Shown here: piece by piece, positions 10,477 through 24,825 of the stretch | Numbering within the stretch: the first letter of the stretch is position 1 | How the letters are laid out: every line of letters begins with the position of its first letter | NCBI RefSeq assembly: GCF_963662255.1 | Contig: NC_085050.1 | Span: forward strand, 19,591,662-19,655,661 | Length of the DNA stretch: 64,000 nucleotides | Source: Cinclus cinclus | Taxonomy: Eukaryota; Chordata; Aves; Passeriformes; Cinclidae | Direction of reading: 5' to 3' | Position numbers and translations under genes: made by a program | The notes under the pieces: model-generated | Database searches by the model: none | What the model saw: only the letters and a program-made list of their open reading frames with translations | What the model was told of the DNA's origin: nothing

Positions 10477-13400
10477 AATATTAAACATTATTCAGCAACT
10501 CAACACTAAAGAGAAAAAATAATATGAAAAAAATCTATTTTTTTAGATTTCCATAGCATTTATATTATGTGTAAAATACTCTAAAATTACATTTTCTTAC
10601 AGATAATTATATTATTTATAAAATAATGTGTTACACAATGTTTATTAAAGACAAGTGAGAGTCCATTTATTTAAAAAACATAATTTATTTATTTTAAAAG
10701 CACAAACTTAATTCCCCAGTCTTAATATATTATTTATGCATTTTAAAATAAATTTCAGATTGAAAAAATAATCAGAAATTTTTCTAAGATTTTCTTTTTG
10801 TATAACATATTATTCTAAGACTAAAATTGCCATAATCTAATTCAGTTTCCCAAATCTTTTGACATTTCAGTGGCCACAAATGCAGCAAGATTTTTTTTCT
10901 TTCCATTTCTCTTTTGTAATGATAAGTAACTGTCATCAAACTAGAGACAAAGTGAAAAGATAAAAAAAGGGATCCTAGCAATTTTCAGGTTATCAGATAT
11001 TATTGTCATCTTCACTGGAAACTTTGACAAGTAAAAACCATATCAGTCTTCCAAACACCTGAAGAGCAAGATGAAAGTGGTCTTTTCACTTCCATTTAGC
11101 ATGAGTTTTTGGTAATATTTTTTTCTTGTTTTGTTTTGGCTTTACTTTTCTTCTAAGATGATACTTTTTTTCCCACTTCAAAGTCTTAAATACATTCTGG
11201 GACAGAATCAGACAGAGGAACACTTGCTTTTTGAACGCTGAATTTTATTTTTTCCTGATCTTCACTGACATTTATAAACCTTGCTAAAACCTAAAGCACA
11301 TATGTGGCTCTTCTCTGTCATGGTGTAGATAAGGTTTTTAAGGGTATCACAAAAAAAATGGACTGTTCTTGTTTTGCTTTATTGTTAGAAGTTGTAGGGG
11401 AAAGCCTGACATTAACAAAAATTAATAAGACAGTTTATTAAATTTTCACCTTCCTTTTATTTCCAGATTCTTATACACAATACAAATCCTTTGTATTATG
11501 TTGTCCTGAACCCAGCACAATACATTTCCAGGCACTAGTCCAGAAGTTTATTTCTATAGTTTCAGGTTCCCCATTCCTCTTATTTTTTTTCTCAAAATAA
11601 TATTTTTCCAATTCTTTAATGTCTTGCCCTCTGTCTTTTCATCTTGTAGCCAGGTTTGTTGTTTTTGTTTTTTGTTTGTTTTTTTTTGTTTGTTTTTTTT
11701 TTAATTAATATGCCAGATTCTCTCCTCTTCAATGATTTTGAACCTTACACAACCTCTCTTATTAAAAACTTCCTGTGAAGCCATTAAGTATGATGTCTAC
11801 ACTGTCTATACTTTGGCAAGCATAACTTCATAAAACTAAGAAATTAGTAAAATATAACCCTTTTATTCCAACCTTCATTTAATCAAGTTGTGCTTTCCTA
11901 AGCATTTTCCAATCTGGTGGTTTAAAGTAGTCCTTAATAGTTTCCTCCAAATTGAAGTTAAACTATTTGGTCTTTAATTTCCTGCTCTGTCCCAAAGCTT
12001 TTTCTTAAATAAGAGTATTCTATTGGCTTCTCTGATTTCTTTTCCCATGCCCAATAGCAGCTCTAGCTCTTGGGAGATAACTGCTTCTGGAGTCTTGATC
12101 AATGTTCAGAGCTTCGCATACTTAGTAAATTCAAAGTTTTATTTGTCCTTTTCTTAATATATTATAATTTATCTCCTGTTAATTTGATTTCACTGCAAGT
12201 AAAACAAATTTCAAGGCTAACTATTTTTCAGACACCCTTAAGATTTCCATGTTTTTTTTTTTATTTTTGTGTTATTCCTTTTATTTTTGTTTTCAATAGA
12301 ACAGATTTCCTTACCCATTTTGAAGTTTATTATACTTAAAAATAGCTTTAATTTAAATGAAATTTCTTTGCCAGAAATATAATTATCAGAATATATTCTA
12401 ATGAGCTTTCTTTCTCTTTTCATATGTTTTAACTTAATTTTAGCATAATTTGTAACATTTTTCTAACCTTTCTCTTTCTAAATTAAAAGCTCAATATCAA
12501 GTCTTCTGTTTCTTTGTTAATTACCTGACTTACAAGTATTGAACTCAGTCTTTATTTGTTACTATAAATAATTGACCTAATCTATTTCATTCTTAGATTT
12601 AAAATTCTAACATAAAAATAGACAGTTTTACTTTTATAAGGAAGAAAAACAGTGATTCTGCTATAAAATGCTACCAATGACAGCCGTGTGACTGTAGTCT
12701 GAATGCCACATATATGTACTCATCACACTTACCCATTCACACATGGCCACATTATACATAAATTACATCTCTTGTACTTTCCATCTATGATTCCAAAAAA
12801 CCTATAAAGAGATTTTTTTCACATGGAACTTAAAACGCGTAAACAAAATAGAATTTGTTAGTATAAGCAAGGAAGATTCTCATATAAACAAGTATTTCTT
12901 ATTTTTTAATCTTCCCTCCCTTTTCTTATGTTAATGTTCATGCCAAAAACTTTTCCAGATGTTTTTAGGTCTAACTCTCCAACATTTTTCCACACAGCAA
13001 AGTAAATTGTTTTCAGATGCAAGAAATCAAGTATTTTCTCTGAATCCCTTGCTTCAGTGGATTACTAAAAAAAGTGTCACTGGGATTTTTGTGAGACTAA
13101 ACCATGGTCTGTTAACCTTTCTAAATAGTCAATACTAAGTCAGAAAGGGAAACTAGAAGGACCTCCCATCTCATGTTTGTGATTTTATCTTGGAAAAAGG
13201 TCTTGTTAATCACAAAATAAAAAATAAAATAATGGAGAAGAGGACACCTCTTGCATAAAAACTATTTAAACAGCAGAAGGAAGCAGTTCAAGAAAGTGTA
13301 AGAAAAAAATGTGACCATCTTAGTATGTAGATCTACTTTGTTGATTTATTTCTTCTAATTCATGCTGTTTCTTCCAGCTATAAAAAATGTAAGGTCATTA

Positions 13401-16400
13401 CAACGAATGTTCAGTTTTGTCTCTTTTGAACATACAAACATGCATATCATGGTTTAAAAACACATGTATTTTATACAGGGGCCATAGCATGTCACAAATC
13501 TCTTCTAGTTTATTGGCAAACTTCTACCCAGTCATACTATAATCCAGTGCCATTTAATTTAGAATAGAATAAATAATAAGGAAGAGCATGAAGATGGGCA
13601 GGAAAACATGTATCCCTTGATGGGAGGTTTGAAGAGATTTCTAGGAACTCTAAGGCATGATCTGCTTCTGAATGCTAAGTGGTACATTATTGCCTGTGGC
13701 TAGTGACTTTTTTGTTGGTTTGTTTTTTATATCTGATGTCTTAATTAATGATAGTGAGGCATGTGCTTTCTTTACTGATAAGACATTATTTTCTTAATAG
13801 TGAATAACTAGGTTCTGCACTTTGTTTAAGAAATCTCTAAGGGAGCAGAGGAAAATCTCAGAAAGCCTCCAGACATATACAGAAAACTAGGGAAATAAAG
13901 CTGAAAAAAGGGTTGGGCTGTGAAGACGTGGATCTCATTACCATCAGTCTTCTTGTATTCAGAAATAGACCATACACCTTAAATCTTCAGAAATAATATC
14001 TAATGGAATATTTCCATTTACTATCTTCAATAATTTTTTATCTAGTTTGATAACACAATGACACTCTAAGTTTTATTTAACTCTCTTGGGTATTTGATAT
14101 TAACTCTCTCTTGAGTATTGGGTCAATGGACACTCAGAGATTCAAAACACTGTGCTTGCATAAGCATAATTAAATTTTCTGTGTATGTTTTGCCAGAAGA
14201 TGTACCATGCATATGTCGTAAATTTTTCAAACTTATTGTACATGCCCAGTCACACCATGGCACATGCATAATACACAGGCACTTCCAATATGTTCCAAGT
14301 CATTGCTATGTTCAACAGGAATTTTTTATTTTTCACAGAATAAAGGATTTCAACACAGACAAGAGTATAATACTATTACGTAGCAGTACGAGCACTTATG
14401 AAGAGAGGTGTGAATCCACATTCCTGTTTTAGACAGCATTTTTTATTTGTTCTTAGTTATTTTGTTTAATATAATTATTATTTTTCCTTCTATAATTGCA
14501 ATAATAGACTGAAAACCCTTGCAAATTTAGATTTTTCATCCACTCTCTTTAGAAAGTGAGCTACTGCCAGGATCAAAACACTTCCTATGCTTTTTCCTCA
14601 CTGTCAATTTCCTTTCCCCTTATGACAGTTGATACAGAATTCATCTGGATATGTGATTTTTTTGTGTCCTAAATCTAAGGAAAACTTAAAAACCAGGTCT
14701 TTCCTTTTCTGGTGACAGTTTTGAAAATTTAAAGAGAAGGCTTAATTCAGAACTTAAGTTTTAGAAAAACTCAATGGATCTTACTAAATTACTGTGAAAA
14801 GGATGTTTATAGGAACATTCCATTGGAAGAAAATTCTAGGATTTAGTTCAATGTGTATGGAGAAGCTTTTCAGAGGATCTTACTTCTTTTTCTTTTAGAT
14901 ACACAAGACGTAAGTGATATTGCTTACAGGTTCATTGTAAGAGTTTTGTCAACTGTGTTGGGTTTGTTTTTGTTTCAAACCACCCATCTTCGCCTTATTT
15001 GGAGTACCTTAATACATAATTTGGGAACTAGGGTCCTCAAAATAGGGTTTTCACTGGATATGATACCAAATGTGCTCACTGCAAGAATATTTTTAGAATC
15101 TAAGCATTAGCATTAAGATACATCTTCATTAATATAATAAACTGATTTTTTTTCCCTTTTTACATATTTCCAAATAATCATTCAACATTGAACCCTATGA
15201 CCAAATTCCTTAAAAAGGAAGAATGTTCTACAAACACTCAGTAATTTAAAAACCAAAGAATAATCAAAACAACAATTCTCTTCCATATTAATTTCTTAAG
15301 CTATTTGATAATATCAGGATTTGGATACACACCTTGCTATTAAGCCAGCATGATCACTGTTCATGCAATATTCAGTGACATTTTGAGTACAAATACCAAG
15401 ATTATTATCTTTTAATATTAAACATTATATGAGTGTTTAAAGTGCCTGTGAAGCATATTCATATTAAATATTATTGCTGACATTTGAAAAAGGTCAAAAG
15501 GGATGGTCTTACCCCCCAAAAAAACATATTAGCAGCAAGACAGAATTATTACAATTATTAATAATTTGATTAGGAAAAGATTAAGATTGAGAATCTTCCT
15601 GTCTTTTTGCAAGTTAACACAACTACCCATTTAAATTTGGCTAAAAATTGCAATCTCTTGAACAAGCTAATATCAATATCAGGCTTTTTTGTCAGTTCCA
15701 TTAAGTATATTTTTCCTAGCCAGCTGCATATTGAAAGTATAAAGCCACAGAATGGAGGATATCACTTTTTCCCTTACACAGCAGATATAATTACTGAGCT
15801 CCCAATGCATCTAGCAGAGGTGAGTAGGTGAAGCCAAGAAAGATGTTTGTTTACTAAACTCTGCAGCAGAAAAAGCTAACGTTCTATAACTAATCTAATT
15901 CTGTGTTTGAACAGAGGGCTGGATCCTCTGCAGTCATCAGCCTTTTTCCCTAGACAAACTACTGTCTGTAATCTGAAACTTTGTTTTGCTTAGAAACTTT
16001 ATTAGCACTAAACTCATTTTAAATTAAGGTAATAAAAGAACTGGAGAGGAAACTCCAGATACATTAGCTGCAGCTGTCTTCCTTCTTTTCCCTTCCAAAT
16101 TTTTCCAAGACAGACAACCATTTATCTTAATTTTCTGACTCAATTTCTTCTCATCAAGGGTTGGATTTTATTTAGTTGTGCATGTTCTGTTTCTGCGTAT
16201 TTTAAGACTACATAATTCTCTCTTATTTGGAGATTCATATCCTGTTCATAAGTCAAAGTACAGTATAGTATTATAGTTTCTCATCTGGAGATAGAAGTAG
16301 TTTATTTGGCTTTGAGACACAGAAAGAGGTAAATACAATCTACAAACATAAATCAGAAGCCAAGTAACTTGCCTTTTATATATGCCCATGTAAAATTTCT

Positions 16401-19400
16401 AATAGAGAATTACCTACTATAGCTCTAGCCAGCTGATTAGACAGAACTATTAGTAGCCTCTCTTTCACTAAAAAAAGGTCTATTTTACATCTGCTTTATC
16501 TTCAACTGAGTAGAATTCTGATTTAATGTCTGATATCACATATATGGCACTTTAAATTGTCATTCATAATAATATCAATGTGTGTATCATAATCTTATAG
16601 GGTAGCTCAAGAATTAATATTAGACATGTCACTAATGCTCATTTACCAATGACCTAGATTGAAAATATAATATCTGTGATAATAAAATTTGCTGAGGAGA
16701 AAGAATGAGGGAATGCAAATAAGGGGGCATGATACTGCTATCATAATTTTACTATCTTGACCAAATGGATTAAATAAAAAAAGTTAAAAGCAGATGAGAA
16801 CTGAGAAGGAAGGTTATATCTGTAAGCTGCACTGGGAAATTTTAGGGAATAGCAATGTAGATGGTCATGTAAGAGGGTATTATTTCTGAATTCCATAGGT
16901 ACTGTGTAATATAGAAGAACTGATTGCATTGATTACATCAGGTATCTGAAACCAGATGGAAGTAGAGAAAGTTCTCTGTGTGTTTGTACCATATTGTTAT
17001 GGGCACTGCTATCCTCTTACAAAGAGTGTGGGAAGAGGACAGAAATCTTTGAAACCTTTCCTGAGCACTTAAGACAATAAAAGGCTGGGACCTGAATATT
17101 TATCAGCATAATTTTGTTAATGAAGGTCATGTATGCAAGAGGTCATGCATGCTAAGGAGAAGACGAAAATATGTATATCTCCTGGACAACTTAAGAAAAG
17201 GGCAAGTGTTAATAGAAGAAGGTTAACATTGTGGTATCTAAAAGGAAGTTTTTGATCATTCATTCTGTTCCCAGATATTCCAAAAATATAATAAAACCAG
17301 ATAATTTGTGGCAAGAAGCAGTAATTTCGTATTTTCATGGAGTTCATCTACTAACTGCTTGTTTTCCTGTGGTGCTGAGGATGTCTGAAGTAATATCGAT
17401 ATGCAGCAGCCAAAATCATTGGATACAACCAAAGGTAAGATTTTAAAGTTTAAGGAACCACAGTATATAGCTGAAATGTGTGAACTCTTGTATGTACATT
17501 GTACAGAAATATGAGAACATTTTCTCATTCTTTGAGTGTAGAACTTCCAGTGGCTGGGACTTTGTCAAATTTAAACTGTATAAAAATATCCCTTCCCTCA
17601 TGAAATGTATTGACAATTTATCTATGCAGCTACATTTTTAAAGAAGTTGTAGAAGTTTAGTATGTTGGTGATGTTTTCGTTGTTTTGTTTGCTTGAATTT
17701 AGTCTGAAAGCCTCAAAATTACCAGAGGTAAGGAGGAAGCAGACTGCCAAATCAACTTTTCTTTGCCTTCTTAGGAAACAAACTTTGAAAACTGCCATGT
17801 ATGTTAACTGTAAATCTCATTTCCATGTATATTTTTGCAACTATGTGTAGCTATGTGTGATCTTCTGTGATATCTGCTGCTGCCTATTACTGTTTTCAAT
17901 GTTACTTTCATAAAAATATTTTTCAGTCTGTTCTAAATGAAATAAGATATACATGCCTTTTTCAGAGGGCATTTTTAAATAGCAAATTATGAAGAGATAT
18001 GTAGATCTCTGTCTAAGGAGGGGGCTTTTTTTTAAAGATTTATTTCCTTCTTCCTAGATAGAGGTCTGGAGAAGCCTTTTTCAGAATTGTACCTCAAAGC
18101 TGCAGAGCAGCAGAAAGCTCACTAAATTGATTGGAAATCCAATAATATTATGCATTAGTTGATACTAAGCTTTCCAAAGTAATTTTTTGTATGGTTAATA
18201 AAATGCAAGCAAGGACATGAATTGTTAACCACCGGTCAACTTGTTAGGAAGAACTGGAGAAATTTCCCTAAAAAATAGAGAGAGACTGCTTCAGGCAAGC
18301 AGCTTATCACACCTGCATTAAAGCATAAAGAAGCAAAAATGCTACTAAATATGAAATTGTTCTAAATTTCCATGGCAGGCACAGCAGAAACTTCTTAATT
18401 GTTTGTCAGGCACACCACAGCAAAACCAGCAATCCTAAGTAAATGTGAAAATCTCTTTTCATTCTTTTTCTAATTATTTTAGTAAGACTTTCCGGGCAGC
18501 ACTTTTTAATATCATTAATCAAGTTTTTGAGAAGTTCCAGCCACTTTTCCTTCAGTCTCCTGCCATAGAAGAATTCACCTGAGGCATTTTATAATCATCA
18601 AGAAATGTGCTGTCTATTGTATCTTAGGATGAATTAGGAAATGGACAGGAATAATTTAAGTAGCTCATGAGATGACAAAAGTTGTGAGGATGAAATTCAC
18701 ACAGCAGAAATGCTCATCAGGAACTCTCCTTTCAGAGTATGTTTTCATCCATTAGAATTCCACATTACAAGTTGGGTTATTTATTCATAATGTAATGGGT
18801 AAGTAACCTTTTGCAAATTAATAAGCATAATTAAAGTATAAATAAAGTTCAAGGTTGGACAGTGTTACGAAGTTTTTGATGTAACTTTTTTTTCTGATAA
18901 ATTCTAGTTCAAGTAAAAGCGAAACAGTTTTCATGAAGTATATGTTTTTTGTTTCTTCTTTGAAAAACTACCAGAAAATAAGCTCTAAAGTTTTAATTCA
19001 CTTTGAAAATATGTAACTCAATAAATACGTTTGGTTGAAATATTTAATAGTATTTACCTCTTACATAACAATTACCTCTCACATAGCATTTATCTTATAG
19101 TCAACACGGCTTACTTTGAAATGAACAAAATAAAAATAACAGACTGGATCTAAATTTGTGTATGGTTTTGCTGCATACATACAAAATCTCAGGATGCATA
19201 CTTTCTGTTTTTCTTTTCTTAAACTGATTTTTTCCAAGGAGATGAAAATCTTTTTCAAGAAGTTCTAATCACAATAATAACATAATAGCTTAAATAAATG
19301 GATGATGGTACTACAGAAAAGTGTTTAGAAAGCCTCATTCTAAAGAATATGAAATAACTTGTAGTCCCTTTAGGATTCAGGCTGTGGCGAAATATTGATA

Positions 19401-20854
19401 GTCTTACCAATGTCTCATCTTCAATGAAACTTGTTTTTTAGCACGACAAAGAAAAATCATAGTTTGTTTAATTCATAATAAACATAATTTGAAAGTTGTC
19501 AGCACCCCTCATTTTTCTTTGAGGTGTTGCAGCACCTAAGCTATAAGCATATACTTGGTTTTCATGACTGTAAATGAAAGCTTTCACAAAAATAAAATAA
19601 TTTGAAAGTGATCATCAAAAGTTTAACAGACAGTACTGATGCAAATATCTTTCTGAGCGATTTTCTCAACCATTGATACGTGCTTTCTTTCCATACTTTA
19701 TGTGGGTAATATCTACCAGGTTAGAATACAAGGCAGGTTTGGTATTTTGAGATTTTGATTTGTTCTGTCTCACTACACCTGCAATCCAAATAAAAGAAAA
19801 AAACAAGAAAAATCCTTGGATGTCAACTGGGAAAAAGGCTACTAGGAAAGAGAATAAGATGGAAATCAGAAATCCTTCTCAGCATCTGAAAATAATCCCT
19901 AAAATAAATCCTGGATTTGAAACAGGAGATGAGTAATTTTATTTTTGTATCAAAAATATGTTGCAGGATTTGTTTCAGGAGGGTTTACATAGATTATTTT
20001 TGTATTATTATATCAGTTTGTATAGAGTTCTTGTTTTTTTACAAGTTTTCAATCTTTATCTTGGAGCTTTAGCTACAAGAATCAATAAAAGTGGACAATT
20101 TATCTCTGCAAATCTCATCTTTATGAAGTAGAGGATATTTATTGCCAGGAAGGTAATATATGAAATTATTTATTTTAAATATTTGGATTTGTTTAATTTT
20201 TTCATTTTTAAAAATGGAAGCCATCTTAAACATGAAATTAGTGTTTGACTGTATAAACAAATTTATTTTTTCAGTCATTTTCCTTGGGAAATTTTAAGTG
20301 TATTTTTGTATTATTACTTGTGGCACACACTTTGCACTGAGAAAACATTAAAGCACAGTCTTCCTAGTTTCATCAAGGACTATTCATGGTTATAATTTTA
20401 CCAATATGTTGACAATGTACATTGTATTGCCCTTGTGATCTTTTTGACCCTTTCTATTATATACATGTGCTTTTTTGAATGGTTTCAAGTTAATTTAATT
20501 TATTTGCCTGTCAGCTTTGTTCATCATTAATCAATTTGCTTTAAGTGATGTACTAGAGGTTTTTTCCTTAACTAGAAATTGTTTCAGGAAGTAAGGGCTT
20601 TCATGGAAAAAAACCCCATACTTGCATTGCATAAAGTATTTATATTTTATGAATGAATACTGTCAACTTGTGCGAAGACAGTGGAAATTTATAACCTTGC
20701 AAGAGGCAAAATACTTGGCTGTTCATATTGCCTATCTCTGTGTTACATGAGAAACAAGATGAAAGTAAAATAATATCTTTCACTCACATTTAAATTTAAG
20801 TTTTTTAGTACTGAAGTTGTACTAATATTGGCTATATCTATTTACTGCAATTTC
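10477..20854. other. 10-kb AT-rich gene-free stretch
   Basis: No gene, RNA or clear transposon is recognised. Features are limited to T/G-rich simple sequence near 11657-11702 and short homopolymers. The longest frame (104 codons, 14118-14432) has no recognisable domain. AT-rich words with homeodomain-like cores cluster near 18755-18860 but are not specific. Confidence 0.55.
11657..11702. repeat. T-rich (TTTG/TTTTTG)n simple sequence
   Basis: An irregular run of T blocks broken by single G residues. It is low-complexity DNA and could be a decayed retroelement poly(A) tail seen on the opposite strand. Confidence 0.8.
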
Positions 20855-21290
20855 AGGTATCAGAGGCTTGGAGCACCTCTCCTATTAAGACAGGATGAGA
20901 GTTGGAGTTTTCAGCCTGAAGAAGAGAATGTTCTGGGGAAACCCTATAGCAGCCATCCAGCACCTAAAGCAGAGGCCTAGAAAAAAGCTGGAGAGGGACT
21001 TTTTATAAGGGCATGCAGTGACAGAGCAAGGGGCAATGGCTTCAAACTGAAATTGAGTCAGTTTATATTAGATATTAGGAAAAATTCTTTGCTGTGTGGT
21101 TGGTGAGGCACTAGAACAGGTTGCCCAGAGAAATTGTGGATGTTCTATCCCTGGAAGAGTTCAAGGCAAGGGTGGATGGGACTTTGAACAACCTGGTCAA
21201 GTGGGAGGTGTTCCTGCTCATGGCACAGGGATTGAAATTTCATGACTTTTATGGTCCCTTTCAACTCAAACCACTACATAATTTTACAAA
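20855..21290 (+). mobile_element. CR1 LINE 3' end (end of ORF2 plus 3' UTR)
   Basis: This is the standard avian CR1 3' segment in sense orientation. It has CTTGGAGCACCTCTCCTATT (about 20868), the TTTTCAGCCTGAAGAAGAGA block, the AAAGCTGGAGAGGGACTTTTTATAAGGG block (about 20982), CAGGTTGCCCAGAGAAATTGTGGATG (about 21118), and the terminal GGTCCCTTTCAACTCAAACCA (about 21254-21276). The final ATTCTATGAT-type tandem is decayed. It is a 5'-truncated copy of about 430 bases out of a roughly 4.5-kb element. Frames inside it are fragments of the dead ORF2. Confidence 0.93.
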
Positions 21291-21574
21291 ATTTATTTCT
21301 AGGTAAACTCCTAGATTATTTCACAAAGTGAGGCAGTCCTAAATTAGTTTCAGAGACCACTCATTATATAAACTGTATTTTTGTTGATTGAATTGTATAT
21401 AGAATCACATATCAGAAGCTAATGTGCATTACTTTAAATATACATAGATATTGGCTTAATATCTCTCCATATACTATACATACAACTACCTAGTAACATC
21501 AAATGCAATTTGTGTGGTCTCTGGCTGTGGTTCAAATAGGTATTTTCTTGAAGTCTGCCGACTTCAGTGTTTTG
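21291..21574. other. Short AT-rich spacer, nothing recognised
   Basis: AT-rich sequence between the CR1 end and an LTR-like fragment. A small perfect inverted repeat, GAAGTC-tgcc-GACTTC, lies at about 21550-21565. Confidence 0.55.
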
Positions 21575-21650
21575 AGGAAACTTCCCTGTCTGACCATCCA
21601 GGGGTGACTGCACCACCTGGTACCTAAGTCCCTTCCTTTGCAGGGATTTA
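21575..21650 (-). mobile_element. Short LTR-like fragment, same family as 45868-46470
   Basis: The segment GAAACTTCCCTGTCTGACCATCCAGGGG-TGACTG-CACCACCTGG matches the 45875-45932 part of the larger LTR-like element in the same orientation, with a gap in this copy. The shared block and the orientation of the promoter in the larger copy suggest both are minus-strand pieces of one endogenous retroviral LTR family. Family name unknown. Confidence 0.5.
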
Positions 21651-23819
21651 TCTTTTGTGCTGCACCTAAAAAAAATTTACAGAACCTATAGCTCTTTCTT
21701 AGAAAAAACTAAGAAGTAAAACTATTTCATAATTTTTTCCTGAATATTTTTCTAGATATTATATGCACATTTTAAAATTTGAAATAGTAAAAGTATTTAC
21801 GTCCTGTTTTATGTGGTCGGATAGATCTTTCAGTCAAGAATTTTGCATTAGAGAAGCGCTACAAGACTTTTTCTTCAGCAAATGATATTTCTCTAGATTT
21901 TTTTTTTTATGCTGACTATAGATTTAAATCTCTTTACAAAAATAAGTTTTAAACTGAAAGAAAACAAAATTCTCAAAAAAAACATATTTTCCCAGATGGA
22001 AAAGCTTTAGAACTTCTACCATAGGTATTGATTCTCTTCAGTCTGTGCTGAAGTGGACAGTCCTGAAGCAACTAGACCTGAGTAAAGTGTATTTTTATTT
22101 GTAGTGTAAGTGATGTCATGTTTTCAGTAAAAATTTGAAATGGGTTACAGTGAACTAGCAACTCAGCATCTTTTGTGTGCATATTGAGTGTCCAGGTGTT
22201 TTTAGATTCTTTTTCATTAACCCAAAAGAATGCACCCAAACTTATCTACTGTATTTTAATGGGTTTTGGGTTTTTTTGTAACAGAAGTTCAATTGATTCC
22301 ATTAAATGGAAAATGGCACAATTTTATTTCCCTTAAATTTCTTGCCTAGGAAGATTTAACAATCTTAGATCTCTTGAAAATTGGAGATTCTTATCTCTTT
22401 TACAGAGCAAATTTGTATTTTGTCTGTCTTAAGAGCAAGGACAGAGATGCTGCAGGTTTTCAGATAGAACAGGTAAAATAAAGCATTCAGGCTGGAAAGT
22501 GCCTGAAGAAAAAAAAAAGATTGGTTTTAATCACCAAGGTCTAAGAGATATGAGAGATATAAGGAGATATGAGGTGCTGCTTCTGAAACTAAATAGACAT
22601 ATGTCCTAAATGATTTAGGAACAATCAAAAATTAGTGTTACAGAGCATGATTTTTTTTACACCTTCAGAAGGTTAATAAATCAATTGCAAGGAGTAGGTT
22701 TTATGAAAACATAACAATTCAAGTACTTTTCATTATGACCTCAGACGAAACAGCAGTCTGCAATAAGTGAAAGTTAAGCACCACCAAAATCAGTGGTATG
22801 TTCATGATTTTAATACATTTATGAATTTTTGTTGCTATTTAAATCGCAGTGAGAAATGCATACTTTTTTAAAAAAAAATTTCTCTGTATAAGGTCTTCAG
22901 AAATCATGAGCAAGTTAAGTTAATATTCTGTCAGATCTCTTGCCATTACATTTTGAGTTATGTGATTAGTTATGGTTTTTTAAATTGCTACAGTGGGAAA
23001 AAAGTCATGAGTACTTGACTTTTAACACTAGTGCAGTACTACACAAACTCAGTATGCACTTGTATATGCCAAAAAATACATAAGCTGTTCAGCTAATTCT
23101 ATTGCATGTTTTATTCCCAATTTCTTGATGAGTGTTTTTAAAAGAAATATATCAATTTACCTGATCTTTGTGAAAAACAGGGCTTTTCCCCTTAATGAAT
23201 AAGAAATGAAAATTCATTCTTTCTTGAAATTTAAAATACAAAAATATGGAATCAGATCAGACAGAGGATGAAACTCACTCATTTAAAAAAAAAGGTTTTT
23301 CTAGCTAAACCCCATCAGCCTATGTATACAATACAAAAGCACTCATATTTTCTGTTATAAGTGGAAAAGAGAAAGTTCTGATAGCATTTTACTTATCAGA
23401 TTTTATTTAATTTTTATTTAGTATTTTATGAATAGGAATATTTGCACACTGAAACAATGTCAAAACCCCATGACTCATACTACTTTTAGCAATCCTAAGG
23501 ATTACTATCAATTGAATCAAGTCTCATACTTGTCTATTTCTTCCACATGAAAACATTCATTTCCTTTCTTCATAATCACAATCAGAATCTGAAAGGCACA
23601 ACCAAGCTAGCTGTGTTGTTCTCAAAAACAAAGAAAGAGAGAAAGAGTACATCAGTAGTGAATTTTGCAAGTGACTTTTTGTCTTAAATTGTATTATACT
23701 CCCAACACTCAGATCTATGACTCAATTTTTCTGTGACAGCTAGGCAGGATTTCTGGCCATTGTTTTCATTCTGCTTTTTAATTGCTTCAAGATTAGAGCA
23801 CCAGGGAGTAGGACTGAAC
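21651..23819. other. AT-rich intergenic DNA, nothing recognised
   Basis: No coding frame or repeat family recognised. An AGATATGAGAGATATAAGGAG purine-rich run near 22546-22572 is a minor local repeat. Confidence 0.55.
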
Positions 23820-24010
23820 CCAGGCTCTCCTGTGCTGTCAATGGAATCAGCCATGATGGAGTTCCGGGCCCATGGGAAGGCTGGAGAGGCTGGGTGGACA
23901 CAGCCAGGACTAGTGATGGCTCAGGACCCTGAAAGGCAGGACCACCACTGCCACGTATTATCTCTGTATATTCTTATGTCTCTATGTATGGGTAGTAATT
24001 TCCTAAATAT
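23820..24010. other. Small GC-richer island, origin unknown
   Basis: About 190 bases stand out in composition from the flanking AT-rich DNA. A 103-codon plus-strand frame (23733-24044) crosses it, but the residues match no domain I know and no splice or promoter context supports a gene. A decayed retroelement fragment is the likeliest explanation. Confidence 0.3.
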
Positions 24011-24825
24011 CTGTTATTTACCCCCACCAAAACCAAGATACTAGTTTAGGCATAATGGCCTAGGGCTCCCACAGTCAGTACCTGATATGATCTTCAGAAC
24101 AGAAAAGACTACATTTCGCAGTGTTTTACACTAATTGTAGTCTAACAGTTAATCACTGTATCTCTATTTTTAAAATCACAGTTTACTTTATAAGAAAGCC
24201 ACATTATATTAAGCAATATAATAATAATTATATTGCATTAACTATAGGTATGTTATATTACATTTTATGTGCCACCACATGATCATATTTTGTCAATGTG
24301 AATAACTTAATTGTACATAATTCTTTCTTAAAAAACATGATTCTCTGTGAACAGTGAAATAAAAAACACCATGAGCGCATTAATGTAGACAATACTAATT
24401 CCAGTTGTTTTGCTTAACCTTTCAAACTTTTTTGTATCAAATGGAATAACACTCCAGTTCACTGTACTTCAGAGTAGAAAGGTGCAACCGAATATATAAA
24501 TTCATATATCAGAGAATCAGAAATTTCTGCAATAAGAGTGCCTAAAAGACAAATTGAGGTAGTTATAAAATATTTTTAAAGATAAAAATACCCAGAACCT
24601 GAGAAAAAACTTAAACTTTATTCCTTAGCAGCATTTCTCAAGTAAAGGTTAGCTCTTGCAAAATATTAAAACAGAAAGCCATTAGCTTTTACTATTTATA
24701 TCCTAAACCAGCTACAAGTGTATTTATCATGGTGCTACTACTGTACAGTTAGTGATCACAGCTATGGTTCCTTATGGCCTTACTCATGTGGGTAGCAATG
24801 ATCACATTTGAAAGCTCCCTGTGAG
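24011..24825. other. AT-rich intergenic DNA, nothing recognised
   Basis: Many poly-A and TA-rich words; no gene or transposon recognised. Confidence 0.55.

Noticed and set aside
19500..19540. Possible small hairpin RNA
   Set aside because: The stem has only five perfect pairs before a mismatch, too weak for a microRNA precursor.
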